Shown here: in pieces, positions 7,446 to 14,891 of the stretch
Layout: each line of letters opens with the position of its first letter
Position numbering within the stretch: position 1 is the stretch's first letter
NCBI GenBank assembly: GCA_964614515.1
Contig: CAZTPJ010000038.1
Location: 1 to 34,572 of the forward strand
Reading direction: 5' to 3'
Length of the DNA stretch: 34,572 nucleotides
Source of the DNA: CAZTPJ01 sp964614515
Lineage (GTDB): Bacteria > Planctomycetota > Phycisphaerae > Phycisphaerales > UBA1924
The notes under the pieces: model-generated
Database searches by the model: none
What the model was told of the DNA's origin: nothing
The model's input: the letters and a program-made list of their open reading frames with translations, nothing else
Program-made: the position numbers and the translations under genes

Positions 7446-9017
7446 TTACCCGAGGAGTTGCAGCACGTTCTGGGACTGTGCGTTGGCCAGGGCCAGAACG
7501 GTGGTGCCCGCGTTGGTGAGAATCTGCGAGCGGGTCAGTTCGCTGGTCTCCTGCGCGAAATCGGCATCGCGGATCCGCGAACTGCTCGCCGTGAGATTCT
7601 CGAACGAGGCCTGGAGCGAGCGGACATTGGTCTCCAGGACGTTGCGTTCAAAGGCGCCGAGTCGACCGCGAAGGATCGAGACTTCATCAATCGCCTTCTG
7701 GAGAATGTCGCTCGCCTGCGAGAAGTCCTTTCGATCCGAACTCGCGTCGAGGCTGTTCACCTGGCCGCTCTTGAGCGACGACAGGAACTGAAGGTTGCCG
7801 TCGATGAGCACGCCGCCGAGGGTTGACGCGGCCATGGACGCCACGCCGATGTTCGCCTGCTGCTGCGCGTTGACTTCCGGCCCAAGTTGGAAGAGCGCGC
7901 CGCCGCCGGTGATGTGGAACGTGGAGACGGCGCCGCCGGGCATGGTTCCGAACGTCTCATTGAGCAGCAGTTCGAGCGAGAGCGTCGGGCCATTGACCGA
8001 GACGTTCAGCCCGTTGCCCGTGGCGATTGTGCCGTTGACCAGTGCGGTCACGTCGCGGCCTGTGTCGTGGTTGTCCACCGTCAGCGTCGTGCCGATCAGG
8101 CCCCATGGGAAGGGAACGCTGCCGGGCACGGCCGCGTTGTCCACAAGCGAGTACGTCCGGAACCAGTCGTTGGCGAGGTTCGGCGGACCATCGACACGAT
8201 CCACGCTGACGAAGGCGTCTGAGCCGTAGGCCGTGGAGCGGAAGACGATGCCCGATGACACGTCGGTGGCGTTGATGCGTTCAGCGCTGACGCCTGTGGA
8301 TGTTGAGAGTCGATTGACGGCGGTGATGATGTCATCGAGCGTTCGTCCCGAGACGACGCTGATCTCGGTGACGCCTCGTGAGCCGGCGATGCGCAGGGTC
8401 GTGGTTGAGAGGACGGTTCCGTTGAGGGGGCTTCCGGGCGTTGGGAGGTCGCCTCGGAGAAACAGGCCGCCGGTCTGAGCGGAGGCGACGACCTGCACAT
8501 CGACGGCGATGCTGGGCGCGCCGATGAACGACGCGCCGAAGACCTTGGCCTGGGCGATGTCGCCGGCGACGATGCCCGAGACGTTGTAGTCCAGTTGGCC
8601 GTTGAGCAGTTTCAACCCGCCGAACGTCGCCGTGTTGCTGATGCGTGTGATCGACTCGATCGCGGAGTCAATCTGCAGCTGATTCGCCTTGACCTGTTCC
8701 GAGGAGAAGGCGCCCGGGCTTGCGGCCTCGACGACGAGGCTTCGGATGGAGTTGAGCAGTTCGTTGATTTCGGCGAGGGCGGACTCGGTGGTGGCGATGA
8801 CGGACGAGGCGCGTTCGGCGTTTTTGATCCCCTGCTCCGCGCCGCGGATGTCGCTGCGGAGGCGTTCGGAGATGATGAGTCCCGCCGGGTCATCGGCGCC
8901 GCGATTCAGGCGGACGCCGGTGGAGAGGCGTTGCAGGCGGACTTCGAGTTCCGCCGACGACTTGGCGAGCTGCGAGCGAGCGATCAGGCTGGGAACATTG
9001 GTGTTGATGCGGGCCAT
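7446..9017 (-). CDS. Flagellin 2
   Basis: A second filament subunit of 523 residues. Its termini match flagellin 1 closely (ARINTNVPSLIAR, LQRLSTGVRLNRGADDPAGL, IKNAERASSV; C-terminal ILRGRLGAFERN, SSRIRDADFA, ending NVLQLLG), while the middle 300 residues differ strongly. It contains a flagellin-IN-like unit around TLRIAGSRGVTEI. It starts 25 bases after the csrA stop, so it is probably co-transcribed with fliW and csrA from the sigma-54 promoter near 10060. The ribosome binding site lies in a small hairpin that fits CsrA control. The two flagellins could form different filament segments or be expressed at different times. The sequence does not show which is the major one. Confidence 0.97.
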   Translation of the reverse strand: MARINTNVPSLIARSQLAKSSAELEVRLQRLSTGVRLNRGADDPAGLIISERLRSDIRGAEQGIKNAERASSVIATTESALAEINELLNSIRSLVVEAASPGAFSSEQVKANQLQIDSAIESITRISNTATFGGLKLLNGQLDYNVSGIVAGDIAQAKVFGASFIGAPSIAVDVQVVASAQTGGLFLRGDLPTPGSPLNGTVLSTTTLRIAGSRGVTEISVVSGRTLDDIITAVNRLSTSTGVSAERINATDVSSGIVFRSTAYGSDAFVSVDRVDGPPNLANDWFRTYSLVDNAAVPGSVPFPWGLIGTTLTVDNHDTGRDVTALVNGTIATGNGLNVSVNGPTLSLELLLNETFGTMPGGAVSTFHITGGGALFQLGPEVNAQQQANIGVASMAASTLGGVLIDGNLQFLSSLKSGQVNSLDASSDRKDFSQASDILQKAIDEVSILRGRLGAFERNVLETNVRSLQASFENLTASSSRIRDADFAQETSELTRSQILTNAGTTVLALANAQSQNVLQLLG

Positions 9018-9020
9018 GGG

Positions 9021-9034
9021 AATCCTCCGTGATT
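9021..9034 (-). promoter_or_regulatory. Candidate CsrA hairpin at the flagellin 2 start
   Basis: On the transcript AAUC (9034-9031) pairs with GAUU (9024-9021) and exposes ACGGAG in a hexaloop. A GGA in the loop of a short hairpin over the Shine-Dalgarno sequence is the classical CsrA target. The decamer CACGGAGGAT is identical at flagellin 1. Confidence 0.55.
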
Positions 9035-9042
9035 AAGGCCGT

Positions 9043-9327
9043 TCAATGCGAGGCGGGCTGGGTGCGGGGCGTCGCGGCGATGGCGAGCGACGCGGGTTTG
9101 GGTGATGTGTTGGTTGGGGCGATTTTCGCGAGATCATGGCGTTCGATGCGAGCGGCCTGCTGATTCTCGCGGAGAATGGCTTCGTACACTTCTTTTCGAT
9201 GGACGGCGATCCGTGCCGGGGCGCTGATCCCCAGGCGGACCTTGTCACCTCGGACATCGACGATCGTGATCTCGACGTCGTCTCCGATGATGATCGTTTC
9301 GTCGCGTTGGCGTGAGAGGACGAGCAT
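9043..9327 (-). CDS. csrA: Translational regulator CsrA with a C-terminal tail
   Basis: This is a dimeric RNA-binding protein that represses translation by covering GGA motifs. The core MLVLSRQRDETIIIGDD, VRLGISAPARIAVHRKEVYEAI is standard, with L4, V42 and R44 of the RNA-binding surface present. After residue 52 there is an extra tail of about 40 residues rich in Ala, Pro and Thr, which makes 94 residues against the usual 60-75. The gene sits between fliW and flagellin 2, as expected for the FliW-CsrA-flagellin loop known from Bacillus and Campylobacter, where FliW sequesters CsrA until flagellin displaces it. AAGGAG precedes the ATG. Confidence 0.95.
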   Translation of the reverse strand: MLVLSRQRDETIIIGDDVEITIVDVRGDKVRLGISAPARIAVHRKEVYEAILRENQQAARIERHDLAKIAPTNTSPKPASLAIAATPRTQPASH

Positions 9328-9411
9328 GTGTGTCGGCTCCTTGGAAGGCGGCGGTGACTGCGGGCGTGCGAAGACGCCCGACGGGCCTGAACAGATGGCG
9401 AGATGAGCGAC

Positions 9412-9906
9412 TTACGCCGCGGGTTGGGCCGTAAGCCCTTCGACCTTCGCGGCGACTGTGCGCGTCACGCCCTGACTGTTCACACCCCCGACCTTCATCA
9501 GTGGATGCCGGGTGGTCCACTTCTTGTCCGCGAGCACGAGTTGTTCGCCCGTGCGCGTCATGGTGTTGACCAGCAGCGGGCCTTGCAGGTTCCCCGTCAA
9601 CTGGTTCTCGATCTTGTTCACGATGCAGAACACCTGCGCATCTTCAAGACGCGACAGGCCGAGTTCGGCCATGTGCTCCGGGCGAATCGGAATCGTGTAC
9701 CCCGTCACGAACAGCGACGGGTCTGTCACCACGAAGGCCAGGCTCGGCTCCTCGATCGACTGGAGCCAGAAGAAACACGCATCATCGCCCGGCTCCAACA
9801 GGCAGTATCGCGTGTGGTTCGGAAAACCGAGCAGCCCCTTGGGGAACTCGATCACGCGGTCGTTGGCGATCTCGACGATGCCGAATCGTGTGGTCCGCAC
9901 TTCCAT
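9412..9906 (-). CDS. fliW: Flagellar assembly factor FliW
   Basis: FliW binds flagellin and CsrA in turn, so that free flagellin in the cytoplasm lowers its own translation. Visible family features are MEVRTTRFG, VIEFPKGLLGFPNHTRY, FFWLQSIEEPSLAFVV, and the conserved C-terminal NLQGPLLVNTMTR. It has 164 residues, slightly longer than the usual 130-150, with the excess at the C-terminus. I prefer the start at 9906 because homologues begin at the MEVRTTRFG segment and GGAG lies seven bases before it; an ATG at 9924 is also in frame. It opens a three-gene unit with csrA and flagellin 2 and has a strong sigma-54 type promoter upstream. Confidence 0.95.
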   Translation of the reverse strand: MEVRTTRFGIVEIANDRVIEFPKGLLGFPNHTRYCLLEPGDDACFFWLQSIEEPSLAFVVTDPSLFVTGYTIPIRPEHMAELGLSRLEDAQVFCIVNKIENQLTGNLQGPLLVNTMTRTGEQLVLADKKWTTRHPLMKVGGVNSQGVTRTVAAKVEGLTAQPAA

Positions 9907-10055
9907 TGCGTTGCTCCGGTTCATGTCGGCCCTGACTCCTCGGATTCAAACCCGGCTCCAATGCCGGCGTCATCCTGACCATCCGGTCCCGCGGCCGAGG
10001 CGGGGGTGTTTCCAACAATGGCCTGGCCGCGATGGCCGGGCTTCATGGGCACACT

Positions 10056-10071
10056 CGCAAGCAGCGTGCCA
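10056..10071 (-). promoter_or_regulatory. Sigma-54 (-24/-12) promoter for fliW-csrA-flagellin 2
   Basis: TGGCACGCTGCTTGCG on the minus strand matches TGGCACG-N4-TTGC at every fixed position. The start site would be near 10045, giving a leader of about 140 bases before fliW. It lies between flgL and fliW, outside coding sequence. An enhancer-binding activator would be required and is not in this window. Confidence 0.75.
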
Positions 10072-10087
10072 GTTCTTCACTCAAGCA

Positions 10088-12136
10088 TCATGCGAGAAAA
10101 TCCAGCAGCGTCAGCGAAGACAGCCTCGCCGTCGAGGCCAGACCCGCCTGAATCTGCGTTTGAAGCATGGAGAGTCGCACGGCCGCATCCGCAAGATCGG
10201 TGTCGCGCAGGCCGCCGCGAATGGTCTGGTCGAGCACGATCAGGTCTTCGTTGCGCGTGGCCGCGCGATCAATGCGCTGGGCATACCCGCCCACCAGGCC
10301 CCGGGTCTCGGCGACACGGCCGACGATGGACTCAATGTTCTCCGCGGCGAAGGTGATCGCGTCGTCATCATCCGCGTGCAGGGCATCGCGCAGGTCCAGC
10401 AGGTGCGAAAAGAAACTGTCCACGCGCACTTTCGCGCGATCCTCGGCGACGAATGTTGCGCGGTCGGGGTCATACTCACCCCCGAGCAGGCCCAGGTCCT
10501 GCGCTGCCAGCGAGCGATTCCGCGGTTCGATCGTGATCGGGTTGCCCGTGTCCTGCGACTGGATCAGCGCGAGGCCGTTGGCGTGCGGAACCAACCCGGC
10601 CTCGAAGTCCGCATCCATCCCCGACAACGCTGTCAGTTCATTGATCCGCGCGATCACCGTGCCAACGGTCTGCACATCCTGCGGGCGCAGGTCCACGTCG
10701 ATCGTGCGTCCATCGCCCAGGCGAATCGTAAAGTCGATGTCGCCCTGCGGATCAGGCTGGCCCGTGATGGGATCGACCGAGTTCGTGTTGAAGCGAATGC
10801 CACGGCCATCATTGAAGTCCGTGATGCGCGTCGTCGGGGCGTAGGTGCGGATGCCGAGTCGTGCGGCCGTGTTGGTGCCGTCGTTGGCCTCTTCGATGGC
10901 CATGGCGTTGGCGCGTGAGGTTGAGACTTCGGAGATGATGTCGAGTCCGTCGCGCGTGTCGTTGATGGCGACGCGCAGGCCGGAGTTCGAGCCTTCGATC
11001 AGGTCACGAACATCGCCAAGCGTTTGGGCGCTGCTGAGATCGACGAGGCGTGTGAGGCCCGCGTTGCGGATGCGTATGGCGCCGAGCGGATCCTGAAAGA
11101 TCGCGGTGATCGGCGTGCGCCAGGTGAGTTCGGGGTCGATCGGCAGGCCCGTGTCATCGCCGGGACCAAACGAGAAGGCCGCGCCGCCGATGTCGGTCAG
11201 TCCGAGGTCCAGCGCGGTCGTCCCCGCGCCAAGGTCAAAGAACGTCAGTTCGTTCGCCGGTTCGCCAGGGGGCGCGGTGATGTCGAACGCGATCGCATCA
11301 TCCACGATGCGCACGCCGGCCGGGCCGAGGATCTCAACCTCATGTTCGGCTTCGTACTGGCGCACGGCATGGGTGATCGCCGCGGCGACGTTCTCGAGCG
11401 TGTCGGCCCCGGCGAGATCAACAGTCAATCGCGGGGAGTTGTTGATGGAGAGTTGGACAGCGCCGAGCGCCACGCCCAGGCCGCGCGCCCCACGAAGTTC
11501 GACCACGGGCGTCGCGGGCGTGAGCGTCGGCTGGAATCGCACATCACCGCGAACGCGGGCGGACGTGCCGATGATGGGGCTTTCGGCGAGGGTGAGCGGA
11601 ATGTTCAGGCCATCGCCAAGATCGGTGATCAGGCCCGGGCCGCGCGCGGTGTAGCGATAGCCGTCGTGAAAACCCTGTACGGGTGCGACGCTGGTCGTGC
11701 TGGCGCCGAGGAGGTGTCCCGCCACGGAGTCCATGTTGGACAGATTCATGAGCGAGTCGATCAGGCCGGCGACGATGTCGGCCTGTTGCCGCCGCTGCTC
11801 GGGCGGAATGCCCGTGCTGAGATTCGATGTCGCCAGGCCCTTCGCTTCGAGAGCGAGTTCGGAAACTTCGGCGAGCATGGAATCGAGCGAGTTGAGCGCT
11901 GCGCGGGCGTGATCGATGTTGCGCCCGCGCTGATCCGCGCGTTCGAGCCGGTCGTCCAGGAATGCGATGGCCGAGGCCCTGAGCGCATCATCGCTGGGGC
12001 GCGACACGCGCAGGCCCGAGGCGATCTCATACTGCACGCGAAGCATCGACGCATTCGATCGATTCAGCGACGACAGCGCGCTTTGCGAGGCGAGCAGGGT
12101 GGGGACGCGGGAGAATGATGTGCCGATGGTGCTCAT
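10088..12136 (-). CDS. flgL: Hook-filament junction protein FlgL, enlarged
   Basis: This is HAP3, the adaptor between FlgK and the flagellin filament. The N-terminus (STIGTSFSRVPTLLASQ, LNRSNASMLRVQYEIASGLRVSRPSDD, ALNSLDSMLAEVSELALEAKGLA) and the C-terminal helix region (DLADAAVRLSMLQTQIQAGLAS, ending LTLLDFLA) are typical. It has 682 residues, more than twice the usual 300-400. The extra middle part carries three flagellin-IN-like units, recognisable by VDLAGADTLENVAAAI, VDLSSAQTLGDVRDLI and VDLRPQDVQTVGTVIARI. I take the ATG at 12136, where the protein begins MSTIG; a GTG at 12145 overlapping the flgK stop is possible. Only five bases separate it from flgK, so the two are translationally linked. 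Confidence 0.93.
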   Translation of the reverse strand: MSTIGTSFSRVPTLLASQSALSSLNRSNASMLRVQYEIASGLRVSRPSDDALRASAIAFLDDRLERADQRGRNIDHARAALNSLDSMLAEVSELALEAKGLATSNLSTGIPPEQRRQQADIVAGLIDSLMNLSNMDSVAGHLLGASTTSVAPVQGFHDGYRYTARGPGLITDLGDGLNIPLTLAESPIIGTSARVRGDVRFQPTLTPATPVVELRGARGLGVALGAVQLSINNSPRLTVDLAGADTLENVAAAITHAVRQYEAEHEVEILGPAGVRIVDDAIAFDITAPPGEPANELTFFDLGAGTTALDLGLTDIGGAAFSFGPGDDTGLPIDPELTWRTPITAIFQDPLGAIRIRNAGLTRLVDLSSAQTLGDVRDLIEGSNSGLRVAINDTRDGLDIISEVSTSRANAMAIEEANDGTNTAARLGIRTYAPTTRITDFNDGRGIRFNTNSVDPITGQPDPQGDIDFTIRLGDGRTIDVDLRPQDVQTVGTVIARINELTALSGMDADFEAGLVPHANGLALIQSQDTGNPITIEPRNRSLAAQDLGLLGGEYDPDRATFVAEDRAKVRVDSFFSHLLDLRDALHADDDDAITFAAENIESIVGRVAETRGLVGGYAQRIDRAATRNEDLIVLDQTIRGGLRDTDLADAAVRLSMLQTQIQAGLASTARLSSLTLLDFLA

Positions 12137-12141
12137 GAGGT

Positions 12142-13869
12142 TCACACGAGGTTGACGAGGGTCTGGGTCAGTTCATCCGCCATGGCGATCAGTCGCGCTG
12201 CGCCCTGATACGCCTGCTGAAGAATGATGAGATTCGTGGCTTCTTCATCGACGCTGACGCCGCTGACGCTCGCGCGATGGGCATCAAGTCCCTCGCGGAC
12301 GATGCGCGTCGAGTCCGCGTCCACCGCCGCCGAGGCCGTGCGAACCGCCAGCGACTGAATGCCCGTGTTCCACGACTCGCGCAGGGTCTGATTGCCAATC
12401 GCCGGCAAGGGTTGATCCTGAAGCAGCGCGATGCTCAACGCTGCGCCGTTGTCAATCACCACGCCCGAGCCATTCATGCGTCCCACGGCCAGGCGATTGG
12501 GCTGGGCCAGCAAGTCTGAACGCACGGCGATATCCGCGGCCGTGCTGCCCTGAAAATACCCGCCAACGCCCAGCACCGCGAGCACGCCCGAGGTGTCATC
12601 TGAGAACGCGACTTCGTGCCCGGCATCCGCGTTGATCGCAAGTCGCCCATCGGGACCGATGCTCGCGGAAAGACCTGGAACCGCGGCGAGCGCATCGCGC
12701 AGGTCCGCCAGCGATGTGTCATCATCAAACCCGGCCGAGCCATCCGCGTTGATCCCATCCAGATCGACATTGATGCGGACGGACTGCGTCGCGCCTGTGC
12801 CCGAGTGCCTGACATGCACGATGAAGCCGCCGGTGACCGGCTCATACGGCAGATCGCGAAGCGTGGTGTTGTCCGGACTGTTCAAGGCGCGCGAGACATC
12901 GGCGGCGGCCATGCGGAGCGAGCCCGTCAGGCTCGTCATCGGTTGCGTCGGCGCGCCCGTCGAGTGAATCCTGTTCACCTCAAAGATCAGTTGCGCCGCG
13001 AGCGTATCGAGACTGTTGATCGTCGCGGCCAGCGCGCCCTGGCGCTCGCCGAGGAGCGCGCCAATGGCCCCGCCGTGGATCGGCAACGTCTGGCCGTCGG
13101 AGCGCACGGTGACCTCGGGTCGCGGCGCACCGGTGTCGGGATCCGTGCCTGTGGCGATGCGCAGGCCGCGGGATGTGTTGCCGAGCACAAGCGGCGTCGA
13201 GCCCGCATACACGTTGACCGCGCCGGAGCGATCGTGGGCGACGGAAATGTCCATCGCCCGCGAGAGTTCCGCGAGCAGTTCGTCGCGCCGATCCTTCAGG
13301 GCCGCGCCGGCGGGGCCGGCCTTGGCAATCTGCACGTTCAGTCCGGCGATCTCGGAGAGAATCGCGTCCGCGCGTGTCACGGTCGCGCTGAGCGTGTCAT
13401 CCACCTGCCGCTGCTGCGCCGCGATGTCGGTGCGCAGCGTGCGAAGCATCTCCGCAAGGCGATCCCCGCGCTCGACCACCAACGCGCTCGACTGCGTCTG
13501 GTTCGCACGCTCCGACCACGAATTGAAGAAATTGCTCAGTTCCGTCGACAGATCCTGCGTCCCAAGTTCGCCCAGGACGGTCTCAAGTTGCGTAAGCACG
13601 GCCAGGCGCTGTTCCGCCCGCGCCTCGGCGGAACCGCCCGCGCGAACGCGAGCCAGCAGCGCCTCATCGACGTGACGTTGAATGCCAAGGATGCCCACGC
13701 CGCGCCCGGCACTCGCGGGACCAGCGCCGGCGATCGGCGCCAGGTGCGCCGTCTGCCGCGAATAGCCCGGCGTGGCGATGTTCGAGAGATTCTGCCCGGC
13801 GACCTGAATCGCGAGTTGGCTGGCGCTCAAGGCCGTCGTGCCGATGTTGAGTGTGCCCGTCAGACTCAT
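12142..13869 (-). CDS. flgK: Hook-filament junction protein FlgK
   Basis: This is HAP1, which joins the hook to FlgL. It opens with LTGTLNIGTTALSASQLAIQ and the axial-protein signature GQNLSNIATPGYSRQ, then has a helical domain (SNFFNSWSERANQTQSSALV), a variable middle with an IN-like unit (VDLDGINADGS with DTSLADLRDALAAV), and the C-terminal SGVSVDEEATNLIILQQAYQGAARLIAMADEL segment typical of FlgK. It has 575 residues, normal for the family. The start is the ATG at 13869 with GAGGAT before it; the longer in-frame extension to 13977 runs through repeat sequence and is rejected. It lies 108 bases downstream of flgN, whose product is its likely chaperone. Confidence 0.95.
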   Translation of the reverse strand: MSLTGTLNIGTTALSASQLAIQVAGQNLSNIATPGYSRQTAHLAPIAGAGPASAGRGVGILGIQRHVDEALLARVRAGGSAEARAEQRLAVLTQLETVLGELGTQDLSTELSNFFNSWSERANQTQSSALVVERGDRLAEMLRTLRTDIAAQQRQVDDTLSATVTRADAILSEIAGLNVQIAKAGPAGAALKDRRDELLAELSRAMDISVAHDRSGAVNVYAGSTPLVLGNTSRGLRIATGTDPDTGAPRPEVTVRSDGQTLPIHGGAIGALLGERQGALAATINSLDTLAAQLIFEVNRIHSTGAPTQPMTSLTGSLRMAAADVSRALNSPDNTTLRDLPYEPVTGGFIVHVRHSGTGATQSVRINVDLDGINADGSAGFDDDTSLADLRDALAAVPGLSASIGPDGRLAINADAGHEVAFSDDTSGVLAVLGVGGYFQGSTAADIAVRSDLLAQPNRLAVGRMNGSGVVIDNGAALSIALLQDQPLPAIGNQTLRESWNTGIQSLAVRTASAAVDADSTRIVREGLDAHRASVSGVSVDEEATNLIILQQAYQGAARLIAMADELTQTLVNLV

Positions 13870-13894
13870 GCGAATCCTCGCGATCTCTGCGTAT

Positions 13895-13942
13895 CTCGCC
13901 ACTCCGTGGCGAGTCTTGGGTGCCCTGCCACTCCGTGGCAGG
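13895..13942. repeat. Twin hairpins of the CCACTCCGTGG type
   Basis: CTCGCCAC-TCC-GTGGCGAG (13895-13913) and CCTGCCAC-TCC-GTGGCAGG (13924-13942) are two perfect 8-base stems with the same loop and core, in tandem between flgN and flgK. This is a second class of short palindromic repeat in the window, distinct from the GGCGAGACGCC class. Confidence 0.75.
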
Positions 13943-13977
13943 TCCGAATCGCCCGTGCGTGACGGGCGCATCATCAA

Positions 13978-14496
13978 TCAGAACTTCAAATCAATCGCCG
14001 AGGCGATGACCGGCGCGTGCGGGACCGACCCGCGTTGGTTGTACGTTCCAGCATGTCCCAGCGCGCGAGCCACATGACGCGCCAATCCGTCAAGATGCCC
14101 AAGCATTGATGCCGCGGCCGTGCGGACCACCGCCTGCTCATGCCGAAGCCGCAACAGACATTCCTTCAACCGCGCCACAAGTCCGAGCGTGCGGACCCGC
14201 ACGCCTTCCGGCAGATCCGCGATCGCCTCATGCAGCGTGACGGCGTGACTCGCCGTCTCGCCCGCCCGCGATGGCGACACCAGCAAGGCTCGGCGCTGTC
14301 GGTCAAGGTCAGCCGCCGCCGCCGCGACCTGCACATGCTCCGCCGCGAGACGACTGAAGGCATCGGCATCCGCCACGGCCAGCGCGGCCCGCTGGGCGGC
14401 CGCGAGTTCGAGCATGCGCTCGTGTGCAACCACCATCGCTTCAAGAATCTCTGGAAGCGTTGACATCGGCGCGGCATGGGTGGGTGAGGTTATCAT
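13978..14496 (-). CDS. flgN: FlgN-like flagellar chaperone
   Basis: FlgN is a cytoplasmic helical chaperone that holds FlgK and FlgL before export. This protein of 172 residues is nearly all helix (LPEILEAMVVAHERMLELAAAQRAAL, then AAADLDRQRRALL) and ends with a YNQRG-containing segment like the C-terminal motif of FlgN proteins. Its place between flgJ and flgK supports the call. The ATG at 14496 overlaps the flgJ stop codon (ATGA), which suggests coupled translation; an ATG at 14466 is the alternative. Sequence identity in this family is always low, so the call rests on pattern and position. Confidence 0.75.
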   Translation of the reverse strand: MITSPTHAAPMSTLPEILEAMVVAHERMLELAAAQRAALAVADADAFSRLAAEHVQVAAAAADLDRQRRALLVSPSRAGETASHAVTLHEAIADLPEGVRVRTLGLVARLKECLLRLRHEQAVVRTAAASMLGHLDGLARHVARALGHAGTYNQRGSVPHAPVIASAIDLKF

Positions 14497-14864
14497 GCTT
14501 GTTGTGTTCGCTTCAGCAGATCAGATGCCAATCGCTCGACCAGCGGCCACTGCGAGGCGTGGACGATCCGCTGCGCAAGTTCGGCGTCCATCAGCGCACG
14601 AAACTGCTTCTCACCCGGCCCCGGCGTAAAGGGGGGGGCGGGCTTATGCGCTTCGCGCACCTGCTTGAGCAGCGGTTCGACGAACGTGGTCGCCACGAGT
14701 TGTTCGGCGGCCTCGCGGGCGCGTGCCTCGCGATCCAGCGTCCCACTCGCGCGAGAGATCACGCCCTGGAACGAATCCTGCCGCGCCAGACGCGCATCTT
14801 CGATGCCGCGGGCCGTGAACGTCATGGCCGGCGAAGGTGTGAACATGGTCGTGTCAATGGTCAT
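14493..14864 (-). CDS. flgJ: FlgJ-type rod-binding protein, without peptidoglycan hydrolase domain
   Basis: The N-terminal domain of FlgJ caps the growing rod in the periplasm. The hallmark segment is present: EAAEQLVATTFVEPLLKQVREA, then GPGEKQFRALMDAELAQRIV. The protein has 123 residues, so the C-terminal glucosaminidase domain found in E. coli FlgJ is absent, as in many other phyla; rod passage through the wall must use another enzyme. It lies 27 bases after flgI and overlaps the next gene. A run of eight C on this strand (14631-14638) encodes two prolines. Confidence 0.88.
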   Translation of the reverse strand: MTIDTTMFTPSPAMTFTARGIEDARLARQDSFQGVISRASGTLDREARAREAAEQLVATTFVEPLLKQVREAHKPAPPFTPGPGEKQFRALMDAELAQRIVHASQWPLVERLASDLLKRTQQA

Positions 14865-14891
14865 CGCGGAGGATCCTGCGTCGAGGCGCCG

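Noticed and set aside
9512..10918. Long plus-strand frame antisense to fliW and flgL
   Set aside because: The opposite strand carries clear FliW and FlgL sequence and the sigma-54 site; the frame has no domain of its own.
11024..13962. Long plus-strand frames antisense to flgL and flgK
   Set aside because: They are Arg/Gly/Asp-rich shadow translations without ribosome binding sites.
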